From Chelativorans xinjiangensis (GTDB lineage Bacteria; Pseudomonadota; Alphaproteobacteria; Rhizobiales; Rhizobiaceae), in NCBI RefSeq assembly GCF_009812055.1, contig NZ_WQNH01000046.1, positions 1 to 39,087 of the forward strand: a DNA stretch of 39,087 nt, read 5' to 3'. Shown here one piece after another: positions 1 through 8,503 of this stretch. Below the pieces are notes generated by a model that did no database searches, was not told the origin of the DNA, and saw only the letters and a program-made list of their open reading frames with translations. The position numbers and the translations under genes were made by a program. The stretch's first letter is position 1, and each line of letters begins with the position of its first letter.

Positions 1-86
1 TATCATCGACCTCTTCACGCCGGCCGAATGCGCCAACTACTTCAGGGCCGCAGGATATGACCCGGATTAAACAGGACGTGCTCTAG
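1..86 (+). mobile_element. 3' end of an IS630-family insertion sequence (partial)
   Basis: The first 70 bases encode the last 22 residues of a transposase, ending LFTPAECANYFRAAGYD-PD and a TAA stop at 68-70. This tail resembles the C-terminus of many IS630/Tc1-type DDE transposases, where an FTP-EC-NYF-GY signature follows the catalytic core. The stop is followed by a short non-coding stretch and a CTAG tetranucleotide at 83-86. IS630 elements favour CTAG targets and duplicate the central TA, so the element probably ends at 84-85. The rest lies outside the window, so whether the copy is intact cannot be judged. Confidence 0.65.
2..70 (+). CDS. IS630-family transposase, C-terminal fragment
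   Basis: This is an open frame running in from the window edge and ending at TAA 68-70. The 22 visible residues (IIDLFTPAECANYFRAAGYD then PD) match the conserved C-terminal tail of IS630-family transposases. The catalytic DDE residues would lie upstream and cannot be seen. The family call is from recollection of the tail motif and not from a search. Confidence 0.6.
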   Translation: MIDLFTPAECANYFRAAGYDPD

Positions 87-514
87 TCCGCGCCTGACAC
101 CAAGCTGCGCTTTCAAGCAGCCTGGAAGCAAAGTTGAGAGCGAGGGGCCGGCCTGCGTGTCAAGCTTCTCGAGGAAGCGCTTAAGTCAACATTTCAAATT
201 TTCTTAGCGAGATTCTGCGATTTTCATATGTGAAATTAATTAGCATGCGCTGAGATCATCTTTGGATATGGCGTTTAACTATTGGTTATTGTCAAGTAAA
301 AATCTATTTCGATACGTCGGAAAACATGATGAACTTTGCCACATCATGGGTCCATTTGATAATGCATGCTCGATTCTCGGCTCTCGATACCTATGAATAT
401 TGCAGGCCCACGAACAAGGCGAATGATGGATTATGCGGCAGAACGCGTCTGATCGGGGAGCTGACACCATCAAGGAGTTTTCGGTCAGGTTCTGAACGCT
501 GAGGGAACAAATCT
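71..514. other. 444-bp AT-richer intergenic region upstream of the glycan genes
   Basis: No credible gene is seen here. Positions 180-320 are clearly more AT-rich than the rest of the window. The region contains a 7-10-7 inverted repeat CATGATG/CATCATG at 325-348 and a small GCTGC/GCAGC inverted repeat at 104-121. TTGTCA at 289-294 is a possible -35 element for the downstream acyltransferase, but no convincing -10 follows at the right spacing. The acyltransferase start at 515 is preceded by GAGGG. The AT-rich character may reflect an acquired regulatory region beside the IS end. Confidence 0.4.
325..348. repeat. 7-bp inverted repeat upstream of acyltransferase
   Basis: CATGATG at 325-331 and CATCATG at 342-348 are perfect inverted copies with a 10-bp spacer, about 165 bp before the acyltransferase start. 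The spacing would suit a dimeric regulator binding on one DNA face. No regulator gene for it is apparent in the window. Confidence 0.3.
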
Positions 515-1696
515 ATGTCGAATGGGCGCGACCGGCAGCTTGATGGGCTGAGGGCCATAGCTGTCACAATGGTACTGTACGCGCATTTTTTCTCGGCAGA
601 CGATTCTTATTGGGGCCACGTCGGTGTGCGCCTGTTCTTCGTCCTCAGCGGATTCCTGATTACCCGCCTTCTCCTGGACGCGCGCTCGGCGGCGGAATTT
701 GAAGCCTTGCCCGCCCTTGAGTCGTTCTACATTCGACGGGCTCTGCGGATCTTTCCGCCATATTTCGCCATGCTGGGGTTCGTCTGGCTGATCAACCTGG
801 AGGAGTCCAGATGGATCCTCCTCTGGCACGCGCTTTACATTTCGAACTTCTGGTACGCTCTCCAGAATGACTGGACGCCGTGGGTCCTGGTCCACACCTG
901 GACGCTGTCCATAGAAGAGCAATTCTATGTCGTTTGGCCTTTGCTTATCCTGCTGGCGCCGCGCCACTGGATCGAGCGGATCTGCATAGCCGTCATCGTC
1001 CTGTCATTGGTGTACCGGTTCTATTGGCCCTTCACGGGGGCGCCGTCGGTAGCGCGCGATGTGCTTCCTCCGGCGTCTATGGATGTGCTGGGGGCCGGAG
1101 CGCTACTGGCTGCCTATCGATCCCGGGCCGCGGGATGGCCGCAATGGATGCGGTTGGGCTGGGCACCCCTTGCGGCCACATTCCTCCTGTTGCTGTGGTT
1201 CAGATCGGTCCAACTGACGCCGACGCAGGATTGGGTGCGCTGGATCGGAATGGAGGTATTTCCCCTCGTTCCGCTGGTCATGATCGTCGGTCTCTGTTCG
1301 GCACGGATTGAGGGCTATGCCGGCCGCCTGCTGGAGACGCGGCCGTTGGTGGCCTTTGGACGGGTCAGCTACGGCGTATACCTTTATCACGCTCTCGTGC
1401 TGGCGCTGGTCGTCAAGGCGCAGCCCTGGCTTCCGGTCAATGTCTCGGAACAGGGATTAGGCCGGTTCGCGATCGCGGGGGCGGGGACGCTGATGCTTGC
1501 TGCCGTTTCCTGGCTGTTTTTCGAAAAACCGATCAACGCGCTCAAGCGCCACTTCCCTTACGTTGCCCGGAGAGATCGCAATCCCGCGAGAGCATTCACG
1601 GGATGGCTTGGCAGGGCACAGAACCAAAGGGGCGTGGCAGCGCGGCGTGGTCCGATCGATCGCACCAAGGCCATTCCGGACCCCGATCTTCAATGA
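515..1696 (+). CDS. Acyltransferase 3 (OafA/YrhL-type) membrane protein
   Basis: This 393-residue integral membrane protein has about ten hydrophobic segments. The N-terminus RQLDGLRAIAV followed by a conserved His (about residue 24), the YIRRALRIFPPYF segment and HTWTLSIEEQFYVVWP are hallmarks of the Acyltransferase_3 family. That family moves acyl groups such as acetyl across the inner membrane onto sugars of O-antigen, exopolysaccharide or Nod-type glycans. A basic soluble tail of about 50 residues follows the last TM. The ATG at 515 has GAGGG upstream. The gene heads a co-directional run with two glycosyltransferases and an ABC exporter, so it probably decorates an exported glycan. The acyl donor and acceptor are unknown. 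Confidence 0.88.
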   Translation: MSNGRDRQLDGLRAIAVTMVLYAHFFSADDSYWGHVGVRLFFVLSGFLITRLLLDARSAAEFEALPALESFYIRRALRIFPPYFAMLGFVWLINLEESRWILLWHALYISNFWYALQNDWTPWVLVHTWTLSIEEQFYVVWPLLILLAPRHWIERICIAVIVLSLVYRFYWPFTGAPSVARDVLPPASMDVLGAGALLAAYRSRAAGWPQWMRLGWAPLAATFLLLLWFRSVQLTPTQDWVRWIGMEVFPLVPLVMIVGLCSARIEGYAGRLLETRPLVAFGRVSYGVYLYHALVLALVVKAQPWLPVNVSEQGLGRFAIAGAGTLMLAAVSWLFFEKPINALKRHFPYVARRDRNPARAFTGWLGRAQNQRGVAARRGPIDRTKAIPDPDLQ

Positions 1697-1715
1697 ACTG
1701 ATTGAAGGCTGAACC

Positions 1716-2819
1716 ATGCCCACCCCATTGGTCTCCGTTCTGCTACCCGTCTACAATGCCGAGCCTTATCTGGCCGCCGCGCTGGAGAGCATCCTGCGCC
1801 AAGATTACGAGCGTTTGGAAATCATTGCCATCGATGATGGCTCGACCGACGGTTCGATTGAGATTCTGCGGCGGTACCAGAAAGCCGATGATCGAATTTC
1901 GATCGTCTCGCGCGAAAACCGCGGCCTGATTGCGACCTTGAACGAGGGCCTTGCCTTGGCCCAGGGCGATCTCATCGCCAGGATGGACGCCGATGACATT
2001 GCCTATCCTTCGCGCCTCTCGCGGCAGGTGGCGGTATTTGCCCAACAACCTCAGTGCGCGATCTGCGGGTCGGGTATCGACACACTCATCGGCGATCGTA
2101 TCGTCAGGGGCACGGCCGATCCGCTCCATCGGCTCTGCAGCCTGCGCATACTGTCGATGTTCTTCACGATCTTCATCCACTCGACGGTCGTCTACAACAG
2201 GAAAGTCATACCGGAGAATGTATTGAGATATGATCCGCGCTATGTACACGCGGAAGATTTCGATCTTTTCAGGCGGATTACCGATCGCTTTCCGGCAACG
2301 ATGATCGAAGACAGCCTGATCACCTACCGTATCCACAACGGCAGCGTCTCAAACAGGCACAAGCGGCAGATGCGCAGAACACATTTGGCGATCGTCACCG
2401 AAAATCTTGAGCAGGAAGCCCTTGCCGTCGCCCCCGGCACCTTGTGCGACCTCGGCGAGGCGGTGACCGAGGATACGGTTCGTCGGGCGGCCGAGTACAT
2501 TCTCGCGCTTGAAGACAGGGTCGCGACCCAGCCTGCGGAAACAAGACCAAGCTATGAGGGAGGAACGTTGAATCTCTTTTATTTTATCTACCAGCTCATT
2601 GGCGACGAGCAGCGGCCAGAGCTGACGCATGAGTTCCTGACCCGAACGCGAAAATGGGCGCACATCCGGCGCCGTGAGAAATACGGGTTGCTCGCTGGAG
2701 CCTATGCGCCGCGGCTGAGCCTCATCTCGATCGCCGCCACCAGGCGGTTGGACGCGCTCTCGCGATATTTGCAATCAGTGCCTGCCGCCGCTGTCCTTCC
2801 TCGTTATCACATGAGCTAG
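1716..2819 (+). CDS. GT2 family glycosyltransferase
   Basis: This 367-residue cytosolic glycosyltransferase has a GT-A fold. The N-terminal VSVLLPVYNAEPYL strand-helix is followed by IDDGSTDGS at about 39-47 (nucleotide-sugar binding) and RMDADD at about 89-94, which holds the metal-binding DxD. A YVHAEDFDLF segment matches the later acceptor/catalytic acidic region of GT2 enzymes. The C-terminal 130 residues are helical and not assigned. The start is 19 bp after the acyltransferase stop, and the next GT2 gene begins 1 bp after its own stop, so the genes look co-transcribed. Sugar specificity cannot be read from sequence. Confidence 0.88.
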   Translation: MPTPLVSVLLPVYNAEPYLAAALESILRQDYERLEIIAIDDGSTDGSIEILRRYQKADDRISIVSRENRGLIATLNEGLALAQGDLIARMDADDIAYPSRLSRQVAVFAQQPQCAICGSGIDTLIGDRIVRGTADPLHRLCSLRILSMFFTIFIHSTVVYNRKVIPENVLRYDPRYVHAEDFDLFRRITDRFPATMIEDSLITYRIHNGSVSNRHKRQMRRTHLAIVTENLEQEALAVAPGTLCDLGEAVTEDTVRRAAEYILALEDRVATQPAETRPSYEGGTLNLFYFIYQLIGDEQRPELTHEFLTRTRKWAHIRRREKYGLLAGAYAPRLSLISIAATRRLDALSRYLQSVPAAAVLPRYHMS

Positions 2820-2820
2820 A

Positions 2821-3852
2821 ATGACTGCCGGATCTCCCCAGCCACGGAACCACACGGCGGCGCTTGCTCCAGCGGCCGCCGATCCCTCAGGGGCAGACGA
2901 ACCGATGCCGCTGGCAAGCTTCATCGTGTGCACCCGCAACCGCGCCTCGTCGCTTGGTATATGCATCGGGTCAATTCAGGCGGCATGCCAATCCCATGCC
3001 GCCATCACGGCCGAACTCGTGGTTGTCGACAACGGATCCACGGACGGCACTTCGGAATATCTGGCCCGCATCGCCGCAACGTCGAGCATTGCAGTCACGC
3101 TCGTTTCCGAGCCGCGTCCGGGGTTGGCCGTCGCTCGCAATGCCGGGCTCAAGAGCGCCCGTGGCCGCATACTCGTCTTTGTCGACGATGATTGCGAGAT
3201 CCACCGGGATTATCTCCGCGATCTGAAGCGGCATTACACGAGCGGCGAGAAGTGCGTTATCCGAGGCGGCGGCGTCGAACTCGGAGATCCAAAGGACCTG
3301 CCGTTCACGATCAAACGCTCGCCGGTGCGCGCACGGCTTACGCGCGATGTCCATCCTGGCGGTTTCGTACTCGGGTGCAATATGACGATGCATCGCGAGG
3401 TTGCGGCCCTTGTGGGCCGTTTCGACGAGCGCTTCGGTACCGGCGGTCCGCTACGGTCCGCAGAGGACACCGACTATCTCGTGCGAGCATATCTGCTGGG
3501 TATCCCGGTCGAATATGTGCCCGACATGACGGTTTTCCATCACCACGGCCGAAACGTTCGCCAAGCCATCGAGACGCTCCACCGAAATTACAGCCTTGGC
3601 AATGGAGGGCTTTGTCTGAAGCACATCCGCCACGCCCCCTGGCTGCTTCTCCATTTCTACTGGACCATGCGGTCGGCTTGCAAAGAGCTTGTGGGCGGTC
3701 CGCAGTTCGATCCCGAGTTGCGCCTGTCTCATTGGCCGATCGTGTTCATGAATATCCTCGGCGCCGCAAAATTCATCGGCCTGCTGTTAGCCAGGCGGCC
3801 GGAGCGCCCGGAGTTGCAACATGTCCAACAGGCAACAGTTGAGTTGAGGTGA
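2821..3852 (+). CDS. GT2 family glycosyltransferase
   Basis: This is a second GT-A glycosyltransferase of 343 residues. It carries ASFIVCTRNRASSL near residue 32, VVDNGSTDGT at about 69-77 and FVDDDCEI (DxD-like) at about 120-127. An ARNAGL segment typical of the family lies between them, and SAEDTDYLVRA lies in the acceptor region. The first 28 residues are low in structure, and an alternative ATG at 2905 would start right at the domain. The stop overlaps the GTG start of the ABC exporter in GTGA (3849-3852), which indicates translational coupling. It probably acts on the same lipid-linked or exported glycan as its neighbours. Confidence 0.86.
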   Translation: MTAGSPQPRNHTAALAPAAADPSGADEPMPLASFIVCTRNRASSLGICIGSIQAACQSHAAITAELVVVDNGSTDGTSEYLARIAATSSIAVTLVSEPRPGLAVARNAGLKSARGRILVFVDDDCEIHRDYLRDLKRHYTSGEKCVIRGGGVELGDPKDLPFTIKRSPVRARLTRDVHPGGFVLGCNMTMHREVAALVGRFDERFGTGGPLRSAEDTDYLVRAYLLGIPVEYVPDMTVFHHHGRNVRQAIETLHRNYSLGNGGLCLKHIRHAPWLLLHFYWTMRSACKELVGGPQFDPELRLSHWPIVFMNILGAAKFIGLLLARRPERPELQHVQQATVELR

Positions 3853-5645
3853 CGCCCACCATGTTGCGATTGGTACTACCAGGATCGCCGGTGCTGCGCG
3901 AGGCGCTGGGGCAACAATTGCGCCTCCTTCCGGCCGTGGTGGTTCTAGGCCTGGTCGCCGCCGCGCTCGAAGGCGTCGGCATCGGTCTGGTCATCCCCAT
4001 GCTGGGCATCATCGTCGGGCATGAGGATGGCGCCCAAATGAGCGGCCTCTCCGCCTTCTTCCAGGAGGTTGGATCGGGGTTGGGCAACGGGGAACGGCTG
4101 GTCGTGATCTCCGCCGTCATCCTCGCCTTGATCGTGCTGAAGAACATCCTGGCATTTTCAAATACGGTGCTCACGACATTCATCTACGGCAAAGCAAGCC
4201 ATTCCATCCGAAGCGCCCTGTCGGAACAGCTCTTGAGGGTAGGCTACCCCTTCTTCCTGCAACAGGATCCTGGCCGTCTGCTGAATGTCATTTCCAACGA
4301 GTCCTGGCGGGCCTCGGATGCGGTTCAGACTGTCCTTGGGGCGATCGTGAACGCCTCGGCTGCAATCATTCTGTTGGCCTTCCTGCTGCTCCTTTCCTGG
4401 AAGATGACGCTGCTGGTCGCGTTCGGCTTGGCCGTGGTCCAACTCGCGCATGCCGTCCTGTCGGCCAGCCTGAAGGCCCCCAGCCGCAGCGTCACCTCCC
4501 ACAACAGCGCACTCGCATCGAGGATGCTCCACCTCGTGCATGCCGGGCGGCTGATCCGTATTTTCGGGCAGGAGCAACGGGAAAAGGCAGTGTTTGACGG
4601 GGCATCGGACGCGGTTCGCCATGCTGGCTTCGTCCTGCAGACCCGTCAGGGCGCGCTGCCGCTCCTGACGGAGGTTCTCCACGCGATGCTCTTCCTGGGC
4701 GTGGTTGTGGGCGCATGGTTCGTGGGTGTGAGTTTCCCGGTAATCGTGGCGTTCGTCGTCCTTCTCTACAGGCTGCAGCCGCACATGCGGTCTTTGCAAA
4801 TGGCCTGGAGCCAGCTGCAGGGTTGGAGTGGGTCGATGGAAGAAGTCAGGTGGTTGCTGGACTCGTCGGACAAGCCCAAGCCGCCCGAGGGCATCATCCC
4901 CTTCCACTGCCTCAAGAAACTCGTGAAGTTCGAGGACGTGACTTTCCGGTATCCGGATTCGGGCTCCCGCGCCGTGGTGCTACATTCCGCGAGTTTCGAA
5001 ATCCGCAAAGGCCGCTCGACGGCGATCATCGGCCGGTCGGGCGCCGGCAAGACGACGGTCGTGAACCTCCTTTGCCGGTTCGTGGAGCCGGATGAGGGAG
5101 TTATCCTCGTCGACGGGCTGCCCCTGAGCCAGATCGATCCAACCCATTGGCGAAGCCAGATCGCGCTGGCCAGCCAGGAGCTCGAGCTGGTCGACGGCAC
5201 TATTCTGGAGAACATCACCTACGGGCAGAAGCAGGCCGCGGCCGCCGAAGCCGAGCAGGCTGCAAAACTGGCCGAGGCGCATGAGTTCATAGAAAAACTG
5301 CCCCAGGGATACCAAACCGTCGTCGGCTATCGGGGCGTCAATCTGTCGGCGGGGCAGCGGCAGCGGATTGCATTGGCAAGAGCGCTGGTCCGCGATCCCG
5401 ACATCCTGATTCTGGACGAAGCCACCAACGCCGTGGATGGCCTCTCGGAGGCAGCGATTGTCGAAACGCTAAGGTCGAGGGCCGGCCGCCGCACGACGGT
5501 CGTCATCAGCCATCATCGCAGTACCATTTCGTTCTGCGACGATGTCGTCATCCTGAGCGGTGGTCGCGTAAAGGGCCAGACTCCGCTCGCCGATTTGGCA
5601 TCGCTGAGCATGGACGAGCTCTATGAGCACCATGGGCTCGATTGA
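3849..5645 (+). CDS. ABC exporter, fused membrane and ATPase domains (MsbA/PglK type)
   Basis: This 598-residue half-transporter has a six-TM domain (about 20-330) and a C-terminal ATPase. Visible ATPase motifs are Walker A GRSGAGKTT (about 394-402), signature LSAGQRQR (about 498), Walker B ILILDEAT (about 518) and the H-loop in VISHH (about 551). Exporters of this shape flip lipids or lipid-linked glycans as homodimers. Its position directly after two glycosyltransferases, with a GTGA overlap, suggests that it exports or flips their product. The GTG at 3849 is preferred because of the overlap, and the ATG at 3861 is the alternative. A peptide or lipid substrate cannot be excluded. Confidence 0.87.
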   Translation: MTPTMLRLVLPGSPVLREALGQQLRLLPAVVVLGLVAAALEGVGIGLVIPMLGIIVGHEDGAQMSGLSAFFQEVGSGLGNGERLVVISAVILALIVLKNILAFSNTVLTTFIYGKASHSIRSALSEQLLRVGYPFFLQQDPGRLLNVISNESWRASDAVQTVLGAIVNASAAIILLAFLLLLSWKMTLLVAFGLAVVQLAHAVLSASLKAPSRSVTSHNSALASRMLHLVHAGRLIRIFGQEQREKAVFDGASDAVRHAGFVLQTRQGALPLLTEVLHAMLFLGVVVGAWFVGVSFPVIVAFVVLLYRLQPHMRSLQMAWSQLQGWSGSMEEVRWLLDSSDKPKPPEGIIPFHCLKKLVKFEDVTFRYPDSGSRAVVLHSASFEIRKGRSTAIIGRSGAGKTTVVNLLCRFVEPDEGVILVDGLPLSQIDPTHWRSQIALASQELELVDGTILENITYGQKQAAAAEAEQAAKLAEAHEFIEKLPQGYQTVVGYRGVNLSAGQRQRIALARALVRDPDILILDEATNAVDGLSEAAIVETLRSRAGRRTTVVISHHRSTISFCDDVVILSGGRVKGQTPLADLASLSMDELYEHHGLD

Positions 5646-5682
5646 GTGCGCAACTGCGGGTTTTCCTTGGCCCCTTCCAGCC

Positions 5683-6507
5683 TTAGCCCGGCTGTTCTTC
5701 TTCCTTGCTGGCCCGCGCCGTGCGTGAGCGGCGGCGCACCGCTTCATAGGTGACGGCACCCACGATAGTCACCGCGACCATGATCAGCGCGAGCGCGTTG
5801 ACGGCGGGCGTCAGCCCCGTGCGCACCTTGGTGGCGATGTAGACCGTCAGCGGCGTATCGAAGCCGCGCACGAAGAGCGTCGTGTTGTAGTTCTCGATGG
5901 ACTGCAGCACCGCCAGGAACCCGGCAGCGAAGAGCGCCGGCTTGAGGAAAGGCAGGATGACACGGCGGAAAACCATGAATTTCGAGGCGCCGAGGCCGAG
6001 CGCAGCCTCCTCTTGCGTGCGGTCGAAGCGCTGTAGGCGAGCGGCCACCATCAGCATTATATAGCAGATGATGAAGCTCGATTGCGCGAGAACGATCAGG
6101 AAGACGCCGCCGCCTACGCCGAGCTGGCGCCACAGCACCAGCGTCGAAATGCCGATCACGACGCCAGGCGTCAGAAGCGGCGAGACCATGACGGCGTAGA
6201 GGAAGCTGCGGGCCCGCGCGTGGAGGCTGGTGAGCACCAGGGCCGCCGCCGTGCCGATCGGCAGTACCACCAGAACGACGAAGAAGGCGACCATGATCGA
6301 GGTCCACAGCGCGTCCCACATGCCGCGGTCGGCGGCAAGTGCGTTGAACCACTCGAGCGTCGTGCCTTGCCACGGCGTGACGGTGGGGAAGCGGCTCGTG
6401 TTGAAGGTCGCCGCGGCCATGATGGCGAGCGGGGCGAAGAGATAGACGAAGAAGGCGGCGAAATAGACGCCGAAGAGCCCTTTCATGATGCGGTCGGCGG
6501 CGCTCAT
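5683..6507 (-). CDS. ABC importer permease, PotC-like
   Basis: This 274-residue permease of the binding-protein-dependent type has six predicted TM helices. An EAA loop reads EEAALGLGASKFMVFRRV, where the coupling helix docks on the ATPase. It resembles PotC/PotI-type subunits of spermidine/putrescine importers. The chosen ATG at 6507 (MSAADRIM) overlaps the stop of the preceding permease as ATGA. The frame stays open further upstream, but that part lies inside the other permease gene and is not coding. A charged tail (SKEEEQPG) ends the protein. It is the last gene of the four-gene operon and converges on the ABC exporter across a 37-bp gap. Confidence 0.9.
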   Translation of the reverse strand: MSAADRIMKGLFGVYFAAFFVYLFAPLAIMAAATFNTSRFPTVTPWQGTTLEWFNALAADRGMWDALWTSIMVAFFVVLVVLPIGTAAALVLTSLHARARSFLYAVMVSPLLTPGVVIGISTLVLWRQLGVGGGVFLIVLAQSSFIICYIMLMVAARLQRFDRTQEEAALGLGASKFMVFRRVILPFLKPALFAAGFLAVLQSIENYNTTLFVRGFDTPLTVYIATKVRTGLTPAVNALALIMVAVTIVGAVTYEAVRRRSRTARASKEEEQPG

Positions 6508-7385
6508 TTGGCCACGTCCGTAAGGTTTACGCGGGCGATCTTGAGCGTGACGAGCACGACCGTGAGGCAGAGCACGAGCAGCACCAGCGCATAAGCTGCA
6601 CCGCGGTTCCAGTCGCCGCCCTCGAAGAACCAGTTGTAGATGATCTCCGTGAACCAGCGGCTGCCCGGCGCGCCGAGAAGCGCGGGCGCCACATAGCTGC
6701 CGGCGGCCAGCATGAAGGTGAAGACACAGCCCGTGGCGATGCCCGCCTTGGCGTGCGGGATGACGACCCGCCAATGGGTGCGCCAGACGGAGGCGCCGAG
6801 GTCGCGCGCTGCCTCGATCTGCGATTTTTCGAGCGATTCGATGGCATTGTAGATCGGGAAGAGCATGAAGAGAATGTAGGCGTAGGTCATGCCCGCCAGA
6901 ACGCCGCCGTCGCCATACCAGCGCACAGGCTCGTCGATGATGCCGAGGGCAAGGAGAGCCGCGTTGAGCGGCCCGCGGAAGGCGAGCAGGATGTACCAGG
7001 CGAGCGTGCGCAGCACCTCGTTGATCCAGAAGGGGATGGTGAGCGCGAGGATGGCGATGGCTGTCTGGTTGGGCGTGGCGTTTTGCGCCAGCCAGTAGGC
7101 AAGGGGATAGCAGACCATCAGTGTGACGAAGGCCACCAGCGCGCTCGCCCAAACGGTCTTGAAGAAGATGGCGCGGTGCACGCCCTCATTGGCAAGGTAG
7201 AGGACGTTGCTCAGCGAATAGACGTCGCGCGGGCCGCCAATGTCCGCAGGCGGCAGGTTGGGCCGCAGCGCATAGTCGATCATCATCACATTGGGTGCCA
7301 GCACCATACCGGCTAGCCACGCGGCGACCAACGCAAGAAAGACGGTGCCGAGCCCACCTCCGAAGCGCTTGTAAAGCTCAGCCAT
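6504..7385 (-). CDS. ABC importer permease, PotB-like
   Basis: This 293-residue inner-membrane permease has about six TM helices. Its EAA-type loop (SQIEAARDLGASVWRTHWRV) is placed before the last two helices. The periplasmic loop after TM1 contains the LRPNLPP-type segment common in PotB/PotH proteins. The ATG at 7385 (MAELYKRF) overlaps the end of the ATPase gene by 8 bp, and the stop overlaps the next permease start as ATGA. It pairs with the PotC-like subunit to form the translocation pore. Confidence 0.9.
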   Translation of the reverse strand: MAELYKRFGGGLGTVFLALVAAWLAGMVLAPNVMMIDYALRPNLPPADIGGPRDVYSLSNVLYLANEGVHRAIFFKTVWASALVAFVTLMVCYPLAYWLAQNATPNQTAIAILALTIPFWINEVLRTLAWYILLAFRGPLNAALLALGIIDEPVRWYGDGGVLAGMTYAYILFMLFPIYNAIESLEKSQIEAARDLGASVWRTHWRVVIPHAKAGIATGCVFTFMLAAGSYVAPALLGAPGSRWFTEIIYNWFFEGGDWNRGAAYALVLLVLCLTVVLVTLKIARVNLTDVAK

Positions 7386-8445
7386 CGGGCAGCACCACCG
7401 CATTGGCGCTTTGGAAGGCGAAGGAGGCGCGCGTGCCGATCTCCGGCGCCTCGCCGAGTTCCGTGCTGGCAATCGAGGCGGTGAGCCGGCTGCCATCTTC
7501 CAACGTGCCATGGGCGAGCGCGAAGGCGCCCTCAAAATCGATGCGCTCGATGGTGGCCATCAGCCGATTCTCGCCCCGCGTCTTATGCTGCAGCGCCTCC
7601 GGGCGGACATAGAGCCTGGCTGCCGCCCCTGCGGAGAGGCCGTCGCCGGCGCGGCCGCTGAGCGGCCCGAAAGCGCTCTCGACCGTGGCGATGCCGTTCT
7701 CGATGGCTGCGACCCTGCCGGTGATCGCGTTCGTTTCGCCAACGAAACGGGCAACGAAGGGCGTGGCGGGATTGTCGTAAAGCTCGCGCGGCGCCCCCAC
7801 CTGCTGCAGCACGCCTTCGCTCATCACCGCCACGCGGTCGGACATGGCAAGCGCCTCCGACTGGTCGTGGGTGATGTAGATGAAGGTGACGCCCGTGCGC
7901 TTCTGCAGGGCGCGCAGTTCCGCCCGCATATGCTGGCGCAGCTTCAGGTCGAGCGCGGATAGGGGCTCGTCGAGCAGCAGAACCTGAGGCTCAACCGCGA
8001 GAGCGCGGGCAATCGCCACGCGCTGGCGCTGCCCGCCGGAAAGCTCGCCCGGCATGCGATCACCGAAACCTTCCAGCGCCACCAGCTTGAGCAGGTCGTT
8101 CGCCTTCTTGCGCCGCTCCGTCTTGGCGACGCCGCGCGCCTCCAGGCCGAAGGCGATGTTTTCCCATACAGGCATTAGCGGGAAGAGGGCGAGCGACTGG
8201 AAGATCATGGCCGTGGGGCGCTGGTCGGGGCCGAGGCCCTTCATATCGCGTCCGCCGATCAGCACCGTTCCTTCGGTCGGTTCGAGGAAGCCCGCGACGA
8301 TGCGCAGAATGGTCGTCTTGCCGCAGCCCGACGGCCCGAGAATGGAGAAGAACTCGCCGCCTTCCACGGTGAAGGAGACGTCCGTGACAGCGCGGGTCTG
8401 GCCGAAGGCCATGCCGACGTTCCGCAGCTCTACCGAATGCGACAT
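7378..8445 (-). CDS. ABC importer ATPase, PotA-like
   Basis: This 355-residue ATPase carries Walker A (GPSGCGKTT), signature LSGGQRQRVAIARAL, Walker B VLLLDEPLSALD and an H-loop in ITHDQSEAL. The C-terminal 120 residues form a TOBE-type regulatory domain (YVRPEALQ region), as in PotA/MalK ATPases. I chose the ATG at 8445 (MSHSVELRNVGMAF), where family homology begins. An upstream in-frame start would run into the intergenic hairpin. It drives a polyamine-type importer together with the three neighbouring genes. Confidence 0.92.
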   Translation of the reverse strand: MSHSVELRNVGMAFGQTRAVTDVSFTVEGGEFFSILGPSGCGKTTILRIVAGFLEPTEGTVLIGGRDMKGLGPDQRPTAMIFQSLALFPLMPVWENIAFGLEARGVAKTERRKKANDLLKLVALEGFGDRMPGELSGGQRQRVAIARALAVEPQVLLLDEPLSALDLKLRQHMRAELRALQKRTGVTFIYITHDQSEALAMSDRVAVMSEGVLQQVGAPRELYDNPATPFVARFVGETNAITGRVAAIENGIATVESAFGPLSGRAGDGLSAGAAARLYVRPEALQHKTRGENRLMATIERIDFEGAFALAHGTLEDGSRLTASIASTELGEAPEIGTRASFAFQSANAVVLPDG

Positions 8446-8465
8446 TGTTGCCCGATGAGTGAGAA

Positions 8466-8493
8466 GGGGCGGGCGAAGGGGTTCGCCCACCCC
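8466..8493 (-). promoter_or_regulatory. Strong stem-loop between binding-protein and ATPase genes
   Basis: GGGCGAA (8471-8477) and TTCGCCC (8482-8488) form a perfect 7-bp stem with a GGGG loop. The stem extends by four more G-C pairs (8466-8469 with 8490-8493) across one C/A mismatch. It lies in the 58-bp gap after the binding-protein gene and before the ATPase gene. There is no U-run, so it is more likely a processing or stabilising element, as known between malE and malF, than a full terminator. Confidence 0.55.
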
Positions 8494-8503
8494 GAAACAT
8501 GTG

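Noticed and set aside
4158-4907. Minus-strand frame of about 250 codons inside the ABC exporter
   Set aside because: It is the shadow of the exporter membrane domain and has no ribosome site or family motif.
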